A stretch of DNA of 19,429 nucleotides from CAIJNA01 sp964516815 (GCA_964516815.1 CAZEXK010000026.1:1-19429); one strand, 5' to 3'; positions 7,892-15,852 are shown, counted from the first letter of the stretch. Notes: generated by a model from the letters alone, not told the origin. Made by a program: numbers and translations.

Positions 7892-8804
7892 TTAGTTTTC
7901 TTTTAGTGTTGTTTCATATCCTATTTTAGGATCGCTTGGCACTAGAAATGACAATGCTAATGAAAGTAAAGCTATAAATGATCCAATAATAAATACTAAA
8001 GAATGAGAATACAACCATACAAGTCCTAAAAGTATTGGTAATATAACTGCAGCTGTATGGTTAATAGTAAAACTAACAGCACTAGCACTAGCAATATCTT
8101 TAGGATTTGCTATTTTTTGAAAATATGTTTTAAGAGCGATACTCATTGAAAATAATAAATGATCAACAATATATAAGAAAAAAGCAAAATACAAATTATC
8201 TACAAATGCATAAGAAGTAAAAACTAAAAATAAACCTACATACTCTAATTTTAGAGTTACTTTTTCTCCAAATAATTGTATGAATTTTCCAATTTTAGGA
8301 GCTAAATAAATATTTATAATTGAATTAAATATTAACAATATCAACATATTATGAATATCAACACCAAGTTTTTCCACTAATAAAAATCCAGCAAAAACAA
8401 CAAATATTTGTCTTCTAGCTCCAGATAAAAACGTTAGTACATAAAATAACCAATATTCTTTTTTTAATTTTATATTTTTATCTTGTACGACATCTTCTTT
8501 AAAATGCGTAAACAAAATCCATGCAATAATAGAGGTAATACTTGTAATACCTCCAAAAAACAAATACACATATTTATATTCTACAGAATAAAATTTCATC
8601 ATAAAATATATTAAAGCCAAGGATATTAATCCTGTGAAGGATTTAACAGCTGTTAATTTTCCCAATATAAATGGAGCTTCTTTTTTATCTAACCATTGTA
8701 AAGAAAGGCTTTGATTTAGTGTTTCTAAATAGTGAAAACCCAATGACATAATAACAGTAGTAATATAAAGCCCAAAAGCATCTGGAAAAAATATTGTAAA
8801 TCAT
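7892..8804 (-). pseudogene. MFS permease, 5'-truncated and frameshifted
   Basis: The open part (8749 to 7892, 285 residues) is a major facilitator superfamily permease with about nine hydrophobic segments, matching helices 4-12 of a 12-helix protein. NQSLSLQWLDKKEAPFILGKL is the loop after helix 4, and helices 7-12 follow the charged middle loop near residues 83-95. The usual ~390-400 residues would need roughly 90 more at the N-terminus. Coding similarity continues upstream of 8749 (FPDAFGLYITTVI), then meets a TGA. Removing one base from the six-A tract at 8786-8791 would join it in frame to an ATG at 8804 (MIYNIFPDAFGLY). Even then helices 1-3 are absent, because sequence beyond 8804 belongs to a LysE-type remnant. 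It is best read as a decayed gene cut by a deletion. A shortened protein from 8749 might still be made but is unlikely to transport. Confidence 0.7.
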
Positions 8805-8805
8805 A

Positions 8806-9108
8806 TTAGTCCTTATTTGTAGTAGTAAGTAATAAGCCAGCAGTTATAAAAACTCCTCGAGTAATTCAGTTGAAAAACTTTGCTCTACGTGCTTGTAAAA
8901 ACCATTTTGAACTTTTTAACCCATATAAAAATAAAAAATTAGCCATATTATCTTAAGAATTACAAAAGTACTAACTAAAATCAAATACTGTACAAGCAAA
9001 GGTTCATTTGGATTTATAAATTGCGGTAATAATGCTTTGAGCAGTTAAAATAAATAGCCAAGCATAATAAATCCAAGTTTGAAATTCCATATTATTTTCT
9101 ATAATCAT
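8806..9108 (-). pseudogene. LysE/RhtB-family exporter remnant
   Basis: Translating the minus strand by hand gives pieces of an amino-acid exporter in three frames. From the ATG at 9108 (or 9090) come MEFQTWIYYAWLFIL, like a LysE/RhtB N-terminus. A second frame then reads LKALLPQFINPNEPLLVQYL and continues to IIWLIFYFYMG, the typical second-half block (P-Q-F-I-x-P, then W-L-x-F-Y), stops at 8918-8916, and resumes as KVQNGFYKHVEQ. A third frame gives ITRGVFITAGLLLTTTNKD and ends at TAA 8808-8806, the usual family C-terminus. About 100 codons remain of the normal ~205, so roughly the middle half is deleted and at least two frameshifts and in-frame stops have built up. This accounts for most of the otherwise geneless stretch 8805-9247. 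Its 3' end is fused directly to the truncated MFS gene. Confidence 0.68.
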
Positions 9109-9215
9109 GTTAGTAATAAGCATCATATCTCTAAATATCTTAAAATAGCCAAAAAATTAAGTGAAAATATTGCTCTTTATATAAAATTAAAAGCTTTCAT
9201 AAAGAAATATTTGTC

Positions 9216-9221
9216 TATAAT
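9216..9221 (+). promoter_or_regulatory. Candidate -10 element for trxA
   Basis: A perfect TATAAT lies 26 bases before the trxA start codon, with an AAGGA Shine-Dalgarno at about 9236-9240. The spacing implies a short leader. No clear -35 is seen. Confidence 0.5.
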
Positions 9222-9247
9222 CATATAAATTAAATAAGGAAATTAAT

Positions 9248-9565
9248 ATGGGAAAATATATAGAATTAACAAATGAAAATTTTGATGCTACAACATCTAA
9301 AGGTGTTGCACTAGTTGACTTTTGGGCACCATGGTGTGGACCTTGTAGAATGATTGCTCCTGTTATTGAAGAATTAGCTGAAGATTTTGATGGTAAAGCT
9401 GCAATTTGTAAAATAAATACTGATGAACAACAAGAACTTGCATCTAAATTTGGAATTAGGTCTATTCCTACAATCTTAATCTTAAAAGATGGTGAAATTG
9501 CTGAAACAATGGTAGGTGCTGCTTCTAAACAAGCATTTGCTGAAAAAATAAACGCATTACTATAA
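9248..9565 (+). CDS. trxA: Thioredoxin
   Basis: A 105-residue cytoplasmic thioredoxin, the standard family length. The redox centre is Trp29-Cys30-Gly31-Pro32-Cys33 inside VDFWAPWCGPCRMIAP, and the cis-proline is Pro74 in RSIPTI. It reduces disulfides in ribonucleotide reductase, peroxiredoxins and other targets and is itself reduced by TrxB, encoded next. The ATG has an AAGGA Shine-Dalgarno with good spacing. A strong intrinsic terminator follows, so trxA can be transcribed alone and more strongly than trxB. Confidence 0.97.
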   Translation: MGKYIELTNENFDATTSKGVALVDFWAPWCGPCRMIAPVIEELAEDFDGKAAICKINTDEQQELASKFGIRSIPTILILKDGEIAETMVGAASKQAFAEKINALL

Positions 9566-9587
9566 GAACTAAGATTATTAGATAATT

Positions 9588-9624
9588 AAAGCTTAGGTAC
9601 ATTTCGTATCTAAGCTTTTTTATT
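9588..9624 (+). terminator. Intrinsic terminator after trxA
   Basis: AAAGCTTAGGTAC (9588-9600), loop ATTTC, then GTATCTAAGCTTT (9606-9618): 13 paired positions with one G-U wobble, followed by a T-rich run. It is a strong Rho-independent terminator 22 bases after the trxA stop codon. Confidence 0.88.
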
Positions 9625-9637
9625 TTAAATACAAATA

Positions 9638-9665
9638 ATAAAACAAAATAATTATTTTGTTTTAT
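9638..9665. repeat. Perfect 28-bp palindrome upstream of trxB
   Basis: The half-site ATAAAACAAAATAA (9638-9651) is followed without spacer by its exact reverse complement (9652-9665). It ends 27 bases before the trxB start codon, just after the trxA terminator. It may be an operator or may overlap the trxB promoter. With no loop it is a poor terminator, and the arms are pure AT apart from one C/G pair. No known regulator site is recognised. Confidence 0.45.
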
Positions 9666-9692
9666 TTTATTATTTGATTATTAGGAGAATTT

Positions 9693-10622
9693 ATGTTAGA
9701 TTTTGCAATTGTAGGTGGTGGACCTGCTGGTTTGAGTGCTGGACTTTATGCTACTCGTGGTGGCTTAGAAAATGTTACTATGTTTGAAAAAGGACTTCCT
9801 GGAGGACAAATCACTCAAAGTAGTGAGATAGAAAACTATCCAGGACAAGTTGAAGTTGTTTCAGGAATGGACTTAATGCAAAGATGGCCAGAACAATGTC
9901 AAAGATTTGGTTTAAAGCATGATTTAAATGAAGTTAAGCAAATAACAAAAAAAGATGATACTTTTACTATTTCTTTAGGAAGTGGAGAAAAAGTTCAAGC
10001 AAAAACTGTATTAATAGCAACAGGATCAGTTCCAAAGCCTGCAAATATCAAAGGAGAAAAAGACTTTTTTGGTAGAGGTGTTAGTACTTGTGCTACTTGT
10101 GATGGATTTTTTTATAAAAATCAAGATGTAGCAGTAATTGGTGGGGGAGATACTGCCGTTGAAGAAGCTATATTTTTAGCAAATATATGTAAAACTGTTT
10201 ATATTGTACATAGAAGAGAAACATTTAGGGCTTCGCCTCACGAAATAGCTAAGATGGACAAACTTGATAATATTGTTTTTCTTATGGAACACACATGTGA
10301 GGAAATCATTGGAGATAATTCAGGAGTAATAGGATTAGTAGTAAAAGATAAACATACAAAAGAAGAAAAAACTATTGATGTTTTAGCGACATTTGTTTTT
10401 GTTGGTCGTGATATTTTAAACGAACCACTAAAGCAAGATGATGGTTCATTTTTATGTGATACTAATGATATAGGAGAGGTAATTGTTAATCTAAATATGC
10501 AAACATCAGTTCCTGGACTTTTTGCAGCTGGTGATATTAGAATAGATGCACCAAAACAAGTTGTGTGTGCTGCTGGTGATGGCTCAATTGCTGGAATACA
10601 AGCAATTTCATATTTACAATAA
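9693..10622 (+). CDS. trxB: Thioredoxin-disulfide reductase
   Basis: A 309-residue FAD/NADPH flavoenzyme that reduces thioredoxin; the size matches low-molecular-weight bacterial TrxR. The FAD-binding GGGPAG is at residues 8-13, the redox-active CATC at 133-136 (Cys133 and Cys136), the NADPH fold GGGDTA at 150-155, the phosphate-binding HRRE at 173-176, and the second FAD motif GLFAAGDIR near 275-283. All catalytic elements are intact. The ATG has a strong AGGAGA Shine-Dalgarno. Its partner trxA lies just upstream, beyond a terminator. dapB starts 17 bases after the stop, suggesting a trxB-dapB-purF transcript. Confidence 0.96.
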   Translation: MLDFAIVGGGPAGLSAGLYATRGGLENVTMFEKGLPGGQITQSSEIENYPGQVEVVSGMDLMQRWPEQCQRFGLKHDLNEVKQITKKDDTFTISLGSGEKVQAKTVLIATGSVPKPANIKGEKDFFGRGVSTCATCDGFFYKNQDVAVIGGGDTAVEEAIFLANICKTVYIVHRRETFRASPHEIAKMDKLDNIVFLMEHTCEEIIGDNSGVIGLVVKDKHTKEEKTIDVLATFVFVGRDILNEPLKQDDGSFLCDTNDIGEVIVNLNMQTSVPGLFAAGDIRIDAPKQVVCAAGDGSIAGIQAISYLQ

Positions 10623-10639
10623 ATACCAAGGATAAAATA

Positions 10640-11413
10640 GTGTTAAAAATAGGAATTTTAGGATCAAGTGGAAGAGTTGGTTCTTTATTAATTGAAGATG
10701 TTATGGCAGATCCAGATACAAGTATTGGAAGTGTCCATGTTTTTAATGAATTAACAAAAACTGTTCCAAAAGATACGATTGTAACAAACGATATGAAAAC
10801 TATGGTCGATAATTGTGATGTAGCTATAGATTTTTCAGCACCAATCGCTACAGAAGAACTTTTAAACAACACTATAAACAACAACGATAATACACCCTTA
10901 GTTATAGCAACTACTGGATTTTCACAGCACCAAAAAAATTTACTTGTAGAAGCTAGTAAAATTGCACCAATATTGTATGCAACTAATATGAGCTTGGGAG
11001 TTGCTGTTTTAAATAAATTAGTTCATCTAGCAAGTAAAACATTAGAAGAATTTGATTGTGAGATTGTAGAACAACATCACAGACACAAAGTCGATAGTCC
11101 AAGTGGAACTGCACTAACATTAGCAGAACATGCAGCAAATGCAAGAAATTTAGACTTAGATAAAGTAAGAATTTCAGGGAGAGATGGAATTATTGGAGCT
11201 AGAAGCAAAGATGAAATAGCAGTTATGTCTTTAAGAGGTGGTGATATTGTAGGACGTCATACTGCTGGTTTTTATAACGACGGTGAATTTATAGAATTAA
11301 ATCATACAGCAACATCAAGAAATACATTTTCAAGAGGTGCTATTAAAGTATCTAAATGGATAATAAATAAAGAAGCTGGTCTTTATTCTATTAATGATTG
11401 TTTGGGACTATAA
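10640..11413 (+). CDS. dapB: 4-hydroxy-tetrahydrodipicolinate reductase
   Basis: A 257-residue NAD(P)H-dependent enzyme of the lysine/meso-diaminopimelate pathway, needed for lysine and peptidoglycan. The nucleotide-binding loop GILGSSGRVGS is at residues 5-15. ATTGFS (90-95) lines the cofactor site. The active-site segment EQHHRHKVDSPSGTAL (144-159) holds the family histidine pair 146-147, Lys150 and the S-G-T substrate-binding residues. The start is GTG at 10640, with an AAGGA Shine-Dalgarno seven bases before it; the glycine-rich loop begins only a few residues in, so no later start is possible. It ends one base before the purF start, indicating coupling. Confidence 0.96.
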   Translation: MLKIGILGSSGRVGSLLIEDVMADPDTSIGSVHVFNELTKTVPKDTIVTNDMKTMVDNCDVAIDFSAPIATEELLNNTINNNDNTPLVIATTGFSQHQKNLLVEASKIAPILYATNMSLGVAVLNKLVHLASKTLEEFDCEIVEQHHRHKVDSPSGTALTLAEHAANARNLDLDKVRISGRDGIIGARSKDEIAVMSLRGGDIVGRHTAGFYNDGEFIELNHTATSRNTFSRGAIKVSKWIINKEAGLYSINDCLGL

Positions 11414-11414
11414 T

Positions 11415-12764
11415 ATGTGTGCGATAGTTGGAATTTATGGTAATGAAGATGCATCAAAACTTGCTTCTGCTGCATTATTTGCTATGCAGCATAGAGGACA
11501 TGAAGCAACTGGTATATCTTCAGGTGGTACAGAAGATAAAAAAATATATACTGTAAAGAATAGTGGTTATGTAAGAGATGTATTTAATGAAGATGCTTTT
11601 AAAATATTAAAAGGCAATATTGCCATTGGACATAATAGGTATTCAACAGCAGGTGGTGATTCACTACATGATGCACAACCAATTCATTCAAAATATAAGC
11701 TAGGTGAAATTTCAATTGTTCACAATGGAAACCTAGTAAATAAAAATGAAGTAAGACAAAGACTAATTGATGAAGGTTCAATATTTCAAACTTCTATGGA
11801 TACAGAAAACTTAATTCACCTAATAGCAAAATCTAGCCAAGATAAGTTAAGAGATAGAATTACAAAATCTCTTACAAAAATAAAAGGTGCTTATAATTTT
11901 ATCATACAAAGTAGATCAAAACTATTTGTAATGAGAGATAGAAATGGAGTAAGACCATTGAGCATCGGAAAACTGAAAAGTGGTGGTTATATAATAGCTA
12001 GTGAAACATGTTGTTTTGATTTAGTGGATGCTGATTTTGTAAGAGAAGTAAAACCAGGAGAAATGCTAATTTTCTCTGACAAAACTGATGAACCTGAATC
12101 TATTCAGTTAGAACAAGGTGAATTTAGACCTTGTGCTTTTGAATATGTATATTTTTCACGTCCAGATAGCATAATTGATGGGAAAAGTGTATATAAGACA
12201 AGAGAAAAGATGGGACAAATATTGGCTCGAAATGATAAAAATTTGATAAATGCTGATATGGTTATTCCTGTTCCAGATAGTGGGGTACCTGCAGCTTTAG
12301 GTTATGCCAAGGAATCAGGAATACCATTTGAGCTAGGAATTATCAGAAATCACTATATAGGAAGAACATTTATTGAGCCAACACAAGCTATGAGAAATAT
12401 GAAAGTTAAAATGAAACTATCACCTATGACTTCACTTATAAAAGGAAAGTCATTAGTAGTTATTGATGATTCAATTGTCCGAGGTACTACAAGTAAAAGA
12501 ATAGTAAAAATGCTTTTAGATGCTGGTGCTAAAGAAGTTCATTTTAGAGTAGCTAGTCCAGAAATAAAATTCCCGTGCTTTTATGGTATTGATACTCCAA
12601 CTAAATGTGAATTGATTTCATCAAATAAAAGTGTTGAAGAAGTAAAGCAATATATTCAAGCAGATTCATTATCTTATTTATCAATTAAGGATTTAAGACA
12701 AGCTCTAGGCAATGATAGAAACTATTCAATGGTAAGCTTTGATGGAGATTATTTCATAAATTAA
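11415..12764 (+). CDS. purF: Amidophosphoribosyltransferase
   Basis: A 449-residue enzyme catalysing the first committed step of purine synthesis, PRPP plus glutamine to phosphoribosylamine. The N-terminal Ntn-type glutaminase domain (about 2-235) begins MCAIVGIYG, and Cys2 becomes the nucleophile once Met is removed. MQHRGHEATG follows. The PRPP loop VVIDDSIVRGTTSKR starts near residue 349 in the C-terminal phosphoribosyltransferase domain. An ATG at 11394 is in frame, but starting there would put seven residues before the catalytic cysteine and overlap dapB, so 11415 is chosen. There is no propeptide, and I see no C-terminal C-x-x-C pair of the Bacillus Fe-S type. It follows dapB by one base, and no U-tract terminator is evident after it. 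Confidence 0.95.
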   Translation: MCAIVGIYGNEDASKLASAALFAMQHRGHEATGISSGGTEDKKIYTVKNSGYVRDVFNEDAFKILKGNIAIGHNRYSTAGGDSLHDAQPIHSKYKLGEISIVHNGNLVNKNEVRQRLIDEGSIFQTSMDTENLIHLIAKSSQDKLRDRITKSLTKIKGAYNFIIQSRSKLFVMRDRNGVRPLSIGKLKSGGYIIASETCCFDLVDADFVREVKPGEMLIFSDKTDEPESIQLEQGEFRPCAFEYVYFSRPDSIIDGKSVYKTREKMGQILARNDKNLINADMVIPVPDSGVPAALGYAKESGIPFELGIIRNHYIGRTFIEPTQAMRNMKVKMKLSPMTSLIKGKSLVVIDDSIVRGTTSKRIVKMLLDAGAKEVHFRVASPEIKFPCFYGIDTPTKCELISSNKSVEEVKQYIQADSLSYLSIKDLRQALGNDRNYSMVSFDGDYFIN

Positions 12765-12782
12765 AAATAAAATCACAATAAA

Positions 12783-12813
12783 ATATGGATAGAATAATCA
12801 ATTCAATCCATAT
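12783..12813. repeat. Hairpin-forming inverted repeat after purF
   Basis: ATATGGAT (12783-12790) pairs with ATCCATAT (12806-12813). Inside, after one A-A mismatch, GAAT pairs with ATTC around a five-base loop. It begins 18 bases after the purF stop, so it may end or stabilise the purF transcript. The plus-strand side lacks a U-tract, so calling it a terminator is not secure. Confidence 0.45.
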
Positions 12814-12913
12814 AAATCAAATTGTAAAACATCTGTAAACATCAATAAATCTAACCTTGATTCAACAAAAATAATTCTTAGAAACTACTATACTAGGTAT
12901 TGGTAATTTTTAC

Positions 12914-12958
12914 AAAATAACAACCTAAAATAACAACCTAAAATAACAACCTAAAATA
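12914..12958 (+). repeat. 13-bp tandem repeat upstream of petA
   Basis: The unit AACAACCTAAAAT recurs with an exact 13-base period over 45 bases, about 3.5 perfect copies. The repeat ends 16 bases before the petA -10 box, so it covers the -35 and upstream positions. The rest of the 247-base purF-petA gap holds the purF hairpin and AT-rich sequence with no recognisable gene. Confidence 0.9.
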
Positions 12959-12974
12959 TTAAGCTAATTTTGCC

Positions 12975-12980
12975 TATAAT
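12975..12980 (+). promoter_or_regulatory. Candidate -10 element for petABC
   Basis: A perfect TATAAT lies 31 bases before the petA ATG, with the AAGGA Shine-Dalgarno at 13001-13005. The leader would be about 25 bases. Its position just after the 13-bp tandem repeat makes it the likely promoter of the bc1 operon. Confidence 0.55.
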
Positions 12981-13011
12981 GCTTTACAAATAATTGTAAA
13001 AAGGAATATGT

Positions 13012-13563
13012 ATGTCAGAAGAAATAAATAGACGTGATGCTATGGGATTAGCGTTGGGTACATGTGCTGCTGTTGGTGGTGTATTTGCGTTAGCGGGTAT
13101 GAAAAAAGCATGGGATCCACTGCCAAGCGTAAAAGCTGCTGGAACAACAACTGTTGATTTATCAAACGCTCAAGAGAATGTATTGTATACAGAAACATGG
13201 AGAGGTAAACCAGTATTTATAATCAAAAAAAATGAAGAAATGATTAAAAAATCTAGTCCAAATGATAGAGCAAGAGAGATTGATATAAATGGTGATAAAT
13301 ATGTAATGTTTGTTGCTTTATGTACACATCTTGGCTGTATTCCAGCTTATAATAGTGAACCAAAAGATTTCTTTTGTGCATGTCATGGAGCAACTTATGA
13401 TGTTTCTGGTATAAATGTATCTGGACCTGCTCCTTTACCTATGTTAATTCCTGCATTTAAAGTTGATGGAACTACATTGATTATTGGTGAAGAAAGTGAA
13501 GCTTATAAAAAAATAGTAGCTAATGGTATGGATGGTTCTAAACCATTAGATAAGAAAGCTTAA
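13012..13563 (+). CDS. petA: Ubiquinol-cytochrome c reductase Rieske Fe-S subunit
   Basis: A 183-residue Rieske [2Fe-2S] protein of the cytochrome bc1 complex; it takes one electron from quinol and passes it to the c-type subunit. The two cluster boxes are CTHLGC (104-109) and CACHG (122-126). Cys104, His106, Cys122 and His125 ligate the cluster, while Cys109 and Cys124 form the usual disulfide. The N-terminus has Arg7-Arg8 followed by a hydrophobic stretch to about residue 30, a Tat-type signal-anchor expected for a cofactor-loaded Rieske protein. The ATG has an AAGGA Shine-Dalgarno at six bases. First gene of petABC, with petB beginning ten bases after its stop. Confidence 0.96.
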   Translation: MSEEINRRDAMGLALGTCAAVGGVFALAGMKKAWDPLPSVKAAGTTTVDLSNAQENVLYTETWRGKPVFIIKKNEEMIKKSSPNDRAREIDINGDKYVMFVALCTHLGCIPAYNSEPKDFFCACHGATYDVSGINVSGPAPLPMLIPAFKVDGTTLIIGEESEAYKKIVANGMDGSKPLDKKA

Positions 13564-13573
13564 GGGGTAAAAA

Positions 13574-14797
13574 ATGGCAAAAATAGACGAAAATACATTT
13601 CCTTTTTCAGAACAATGGTTAGATGATAGATTAGGTGTTAGAACTATTAAAAAAGTTATGGCTACAGAATATTGGATACCAAAAGACATAAACTTTTTAT
13701 GGGCAATGGGTATGCTTTTAGCTATAACTTTTGGATTGTTAATTGTTTCAGGTATTTTTTTACTCATGCACTACAAACCAGATGTATCTTTAGCATTTGA
13801 TAGTGTAAATTATACTATTATGCAAGAAGTTGGCATGGGTTGGTTATTTAGACATATTCATGGTGTTGCAGCTTCTGTTGTATTTTTACTGATTTATATT
13901 CATATGTTTACAGGTATTTATTATGGTTCTTATAAAAGAGGTAGAGAGATGATATGGCTATCTGGTATGTTATTGTTTATAACATTTTCAGCAGAAGCAT
14001 TTTCTGGATATATGTTACCTTGGGGACAAATGTCTTACTGGGCTGGTATGGTTATTACAAATATTTTTTCTATGGGTGGACTAGAACTTAATGGTTTAGT
14101 TGAATGGATTAGAGGAGATTATGTTCCAGGTGATGCATTTTTAACTAGATTTTTCATGTTACATGTATTTTTACTACCTTTAGCAATTATTGGAATTATT
14201 GTATTACATTTTGGAACTCTTAGAATTCCACATGTAAATAATCAACAAGGTGAAGAAATAGATTATGATTTAGAAGCTCAAAAATATTTAGACGGAAATA
14301 CAAAAGATTCAAAAGTTATGAGATTTCAATCTGACTTTTTATCTAAAGATATTATGGTTCTAGGCTTTTTCTTAATCTTCTTTTTTTACTTAGTATTTTA
14401 TCATTATGATTTTGCACTAGATCCAGTAAATTTTGATCCTGCAAATGGACTTAAAACTCCTGCGCATATTTATCCTGAATGGTATTTCTTATGGTCGTAT
14501 GAACTTTTAAGAGCATTTGAAGATAAAAACTTAGGGCTTATTGCCTTTGGTATAGCTCAAGGAATCTTCTTAGCACTTCCATTCCTAGATAGAAGTCCAA
14601 ATACTACTCCTGCACATACAAGAGGTTCATTTGTTTTATGGTTCTGGCTTATGGTAGTTGATTTAATTATCTTGTCAGTTATGGGTAAAGTTCCTCCTGA
14701 AGGAATGTTTACAACAATTGGTGTATATGCGACATATACATTCTTTGCATTATGGGTGATATTACCTATAATAACAATACTGGAAAAAAAGAAGTAA
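13574..14797 (+). CDS. petB: Cytochrome b subunit of bc1 complex
   Basis: A 407-residue polytopic cytochrome b with N- and C-terminal domains on one chain. The bis-histidine heme ligands are His96 and His110 in one helix and His197 and His212 in the next pair. The 14-residue spacing in the first pair is canonical; the 15-residue spacing in the second resembles the b6f/bacterial type. The Qo-site PEWY signature is at 301-304, and LPWGQMSYWAGMVITN (148-163) is the conserved cd-helix region. It oxidises quinol at the Qo site and moves electrons across the membrane. It lies between the Rieske and cytochrome c1 genes, with a Shine-Dalgarno AGGGG before the ATG and seven bases before petC. Confidence 0.97.
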   Translation: MAKIDENTFPFSEQWLDDRLGVRTIKKVMATEYWIPKDINFLWAMGMLLAITFGLLIVSGIFLLMHYKPDVSLAFDSVNYTIMQEVGMGWLFRHIHGVAASVVFLLIYIHMFTGIYYGSYKRGREMIWLSGMLLFITFSAEAFSGYMLPWGQMSYWAGMVITNIFSMGGLELNGLVEWIRGDYVPGDAFLTRFFMLHVFLLPLAIIGIIVLHFGTLRIPHVNNQQGEEIDYDLEAQKYLDGNTKDSKVMRFQSDFLSKDIMVLGFFLIFFFYLVFYHYDFALDPVNFDPANGLKTPAHIYPEWYFLWSYELLRAFEDKNLGLIAFGIAQGIFLALPFLDRSPNTTPAHTRGSFVLWFWLMVVDLIILSVMGKVPPEGMFTTIGVYATYTFFALWVILPIITILEKKK

Positions 14798-14804
14798 GGG
14801 GAAT

Positions 14805-15743
14805 ATGATGAAAGAATTAAAAATATTAGCAGTCGTAATAGGCTTTACTCTTGCAATTTATATTGGTGTTGAACCTTACGCACATAGCCAAATGCACAAA
14901 AGTGTAAAAAGTGGTGAATTTTTATATAAAGATTTACCCAAAGTTGATATAGGTGATGCAGCTAAAGGTAAAGAAGCCATATCTTCTTGTACTGCTTGTC
15001 ACTCAATTATAAGCGAAGGATATAAACCTTCTATGGATGCAGTAGCTGCATCAGGCGTTTATGGTGTTAATCCACCGGATTTATCAACAGCAGGTGCTAT
15101 TTATGATGTTAAATATTTAGCTGCATTTATAAAAAATCCAGCAAAAACTGCAAATGTTTCACATAAATTTTCAGATTCAAAACCACATCCGATGTATAAT
15201 ACAGCATCAGATATGGGAATTAGTGATGAAAATATTGCAAATATAGTAGCATATTTACAAAGCATTGCAAAAGATGATTTAACTCCAAAACAAGTATATG
15301 AAGATGCTTGTGGTAGATGTCATGAAGTAAGATATGATAATAAAGTTATGGGTGAGAAGTGGACTCAAATTGGTCAAAAACCAAAATTTAAACATAAAAA
15401 AGATTCTTTGGCTTTTGACATCAATCTTATTGATTATCAAGACAATCTTAAAAAATATATGGGGAACTTACCACCTGATTTATCTATGATTATTAGAGCA
15501 AGATCAGGTGACTTTTTAGAAACATTTATAGAAAATCCACAATCACAATTAAAAGGCACATCAATGCCAGCTGTTGGATTAAATAAAGATAGTTATGTAA
15601 AAGTTATGCAATACTTACAAGATGTGGGAGATCCATCTAAACCAACTAGAGATAGTATGGGATTATGGTTCTTATTATATTTCACTATATTTGCTATTTT
15701 GGCAACATTATGGAAAAAATCTGTTTGGAAAAAACTTCACTAA
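14805..15743 (+). CDS. petC: Di-heme cytochrome c1-type subunit of bc1 complex
   Basis: A 312-residue periplasm-facing c-type cytochrome with two heme-binding sites, CTACH (62-66) and CGRCH (169-173), in tandem cytochrome c folds. Candidate axial methionines follow each site (for example Met130 and Met254). It has an N-terminal hydrophobic helix (5-22) and a C-terminal helix (286-302) ending in a basic tail, so it is membrane-anchored. Campylobacterota bc1 complexes use this di-heme form instead of single-heme c1. It accepts electrons from the Rieske protein and hands them to soluble cytochrome c or oxidase. GGGGA precedes the start; the second codon is also ATG (14808), which is an alternative start. 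A strong terminator follows, so petABC forms a closed unit. Confidence 0.94.
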   Translation: MMKELKILAVVIGFTLAIYIGVEPYAHSQMHKSVKSGEFLYKDLPKVDIGDAAKGKEAISSCTACHSIISEGYKPSMDAVAASGVYGVNPPDLSTAGAIYDVKYLAAFIKNPAKTANVSHKFSDSKPHPMYNTASDMGISDENIANIVAYLQSIAKDDLTPKQVYEDACGRCHEVRYDNKVMGEKWTQIGQKPKFKHKKDSLAFDINLIDYQDNLKKYMGNLPPDLSMIIRARSGDFLETFIENPQSQLKGTSMPAVGLNKDSYVKVMQYLQDVGDPSKPTRDSMGLWFLLYFTIFAILATLWKKSVWKKLH

Positions 15744-15761
15744 TATATTTAGTATTTTTTT

Positions 15762-15800
15762 AAAAAGGCTTAGTCATATTGACTAAGCCTTTTTTATGCT
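15762..15800 (+). terminator. Intrinsic terminator after petC
   Basis: AAAAAGGCTTAGTCA (15762-15776), three-base loop TAT, then the exact complement TGACTAAGCCTTTTT (15780-15794) running into further T. Fifteen perfect pairs with A- and T-tracts mean it could work in both directions. It ends the petABC transcript 18 bases after the stop. Confidence 0.93.
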
Positions 15801-15852
15801 TTTTATTAAGTGATTTTATACTATTGTTTTAAAAAATATTAGGATATAACTT

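Noticed and set aside
10537..10884. Antisense open frame across the trxB-dapB junction, and similar antisense frames in alaS, petB, purF, nhaA and the kinase
   Set aside because: They overlap well-identified genes, have no family motifs or ribosome binding sites, and are expected as shadows of AT-rich coding DNA.
11394..11414. Upstream ATG as the purF start
   Set aside because: It would move the catalytic cysteine away from position 2 and overlap dapB. The Met-Cys start at 11415 fits the mechanism.
12914..12958. CRISPR array
   Set aside because: The units are contiguous 13-base tandem copies with no spacers, and no cas genes are present.
12765..13011. A small RNA or tRNA in the purF-petA gap
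   Set aside because: No cloverleaf, T-loop motif or promoter-terminator pair of its own could be found; only the hairpin, the tandem repeat and the petA promoter are supported.
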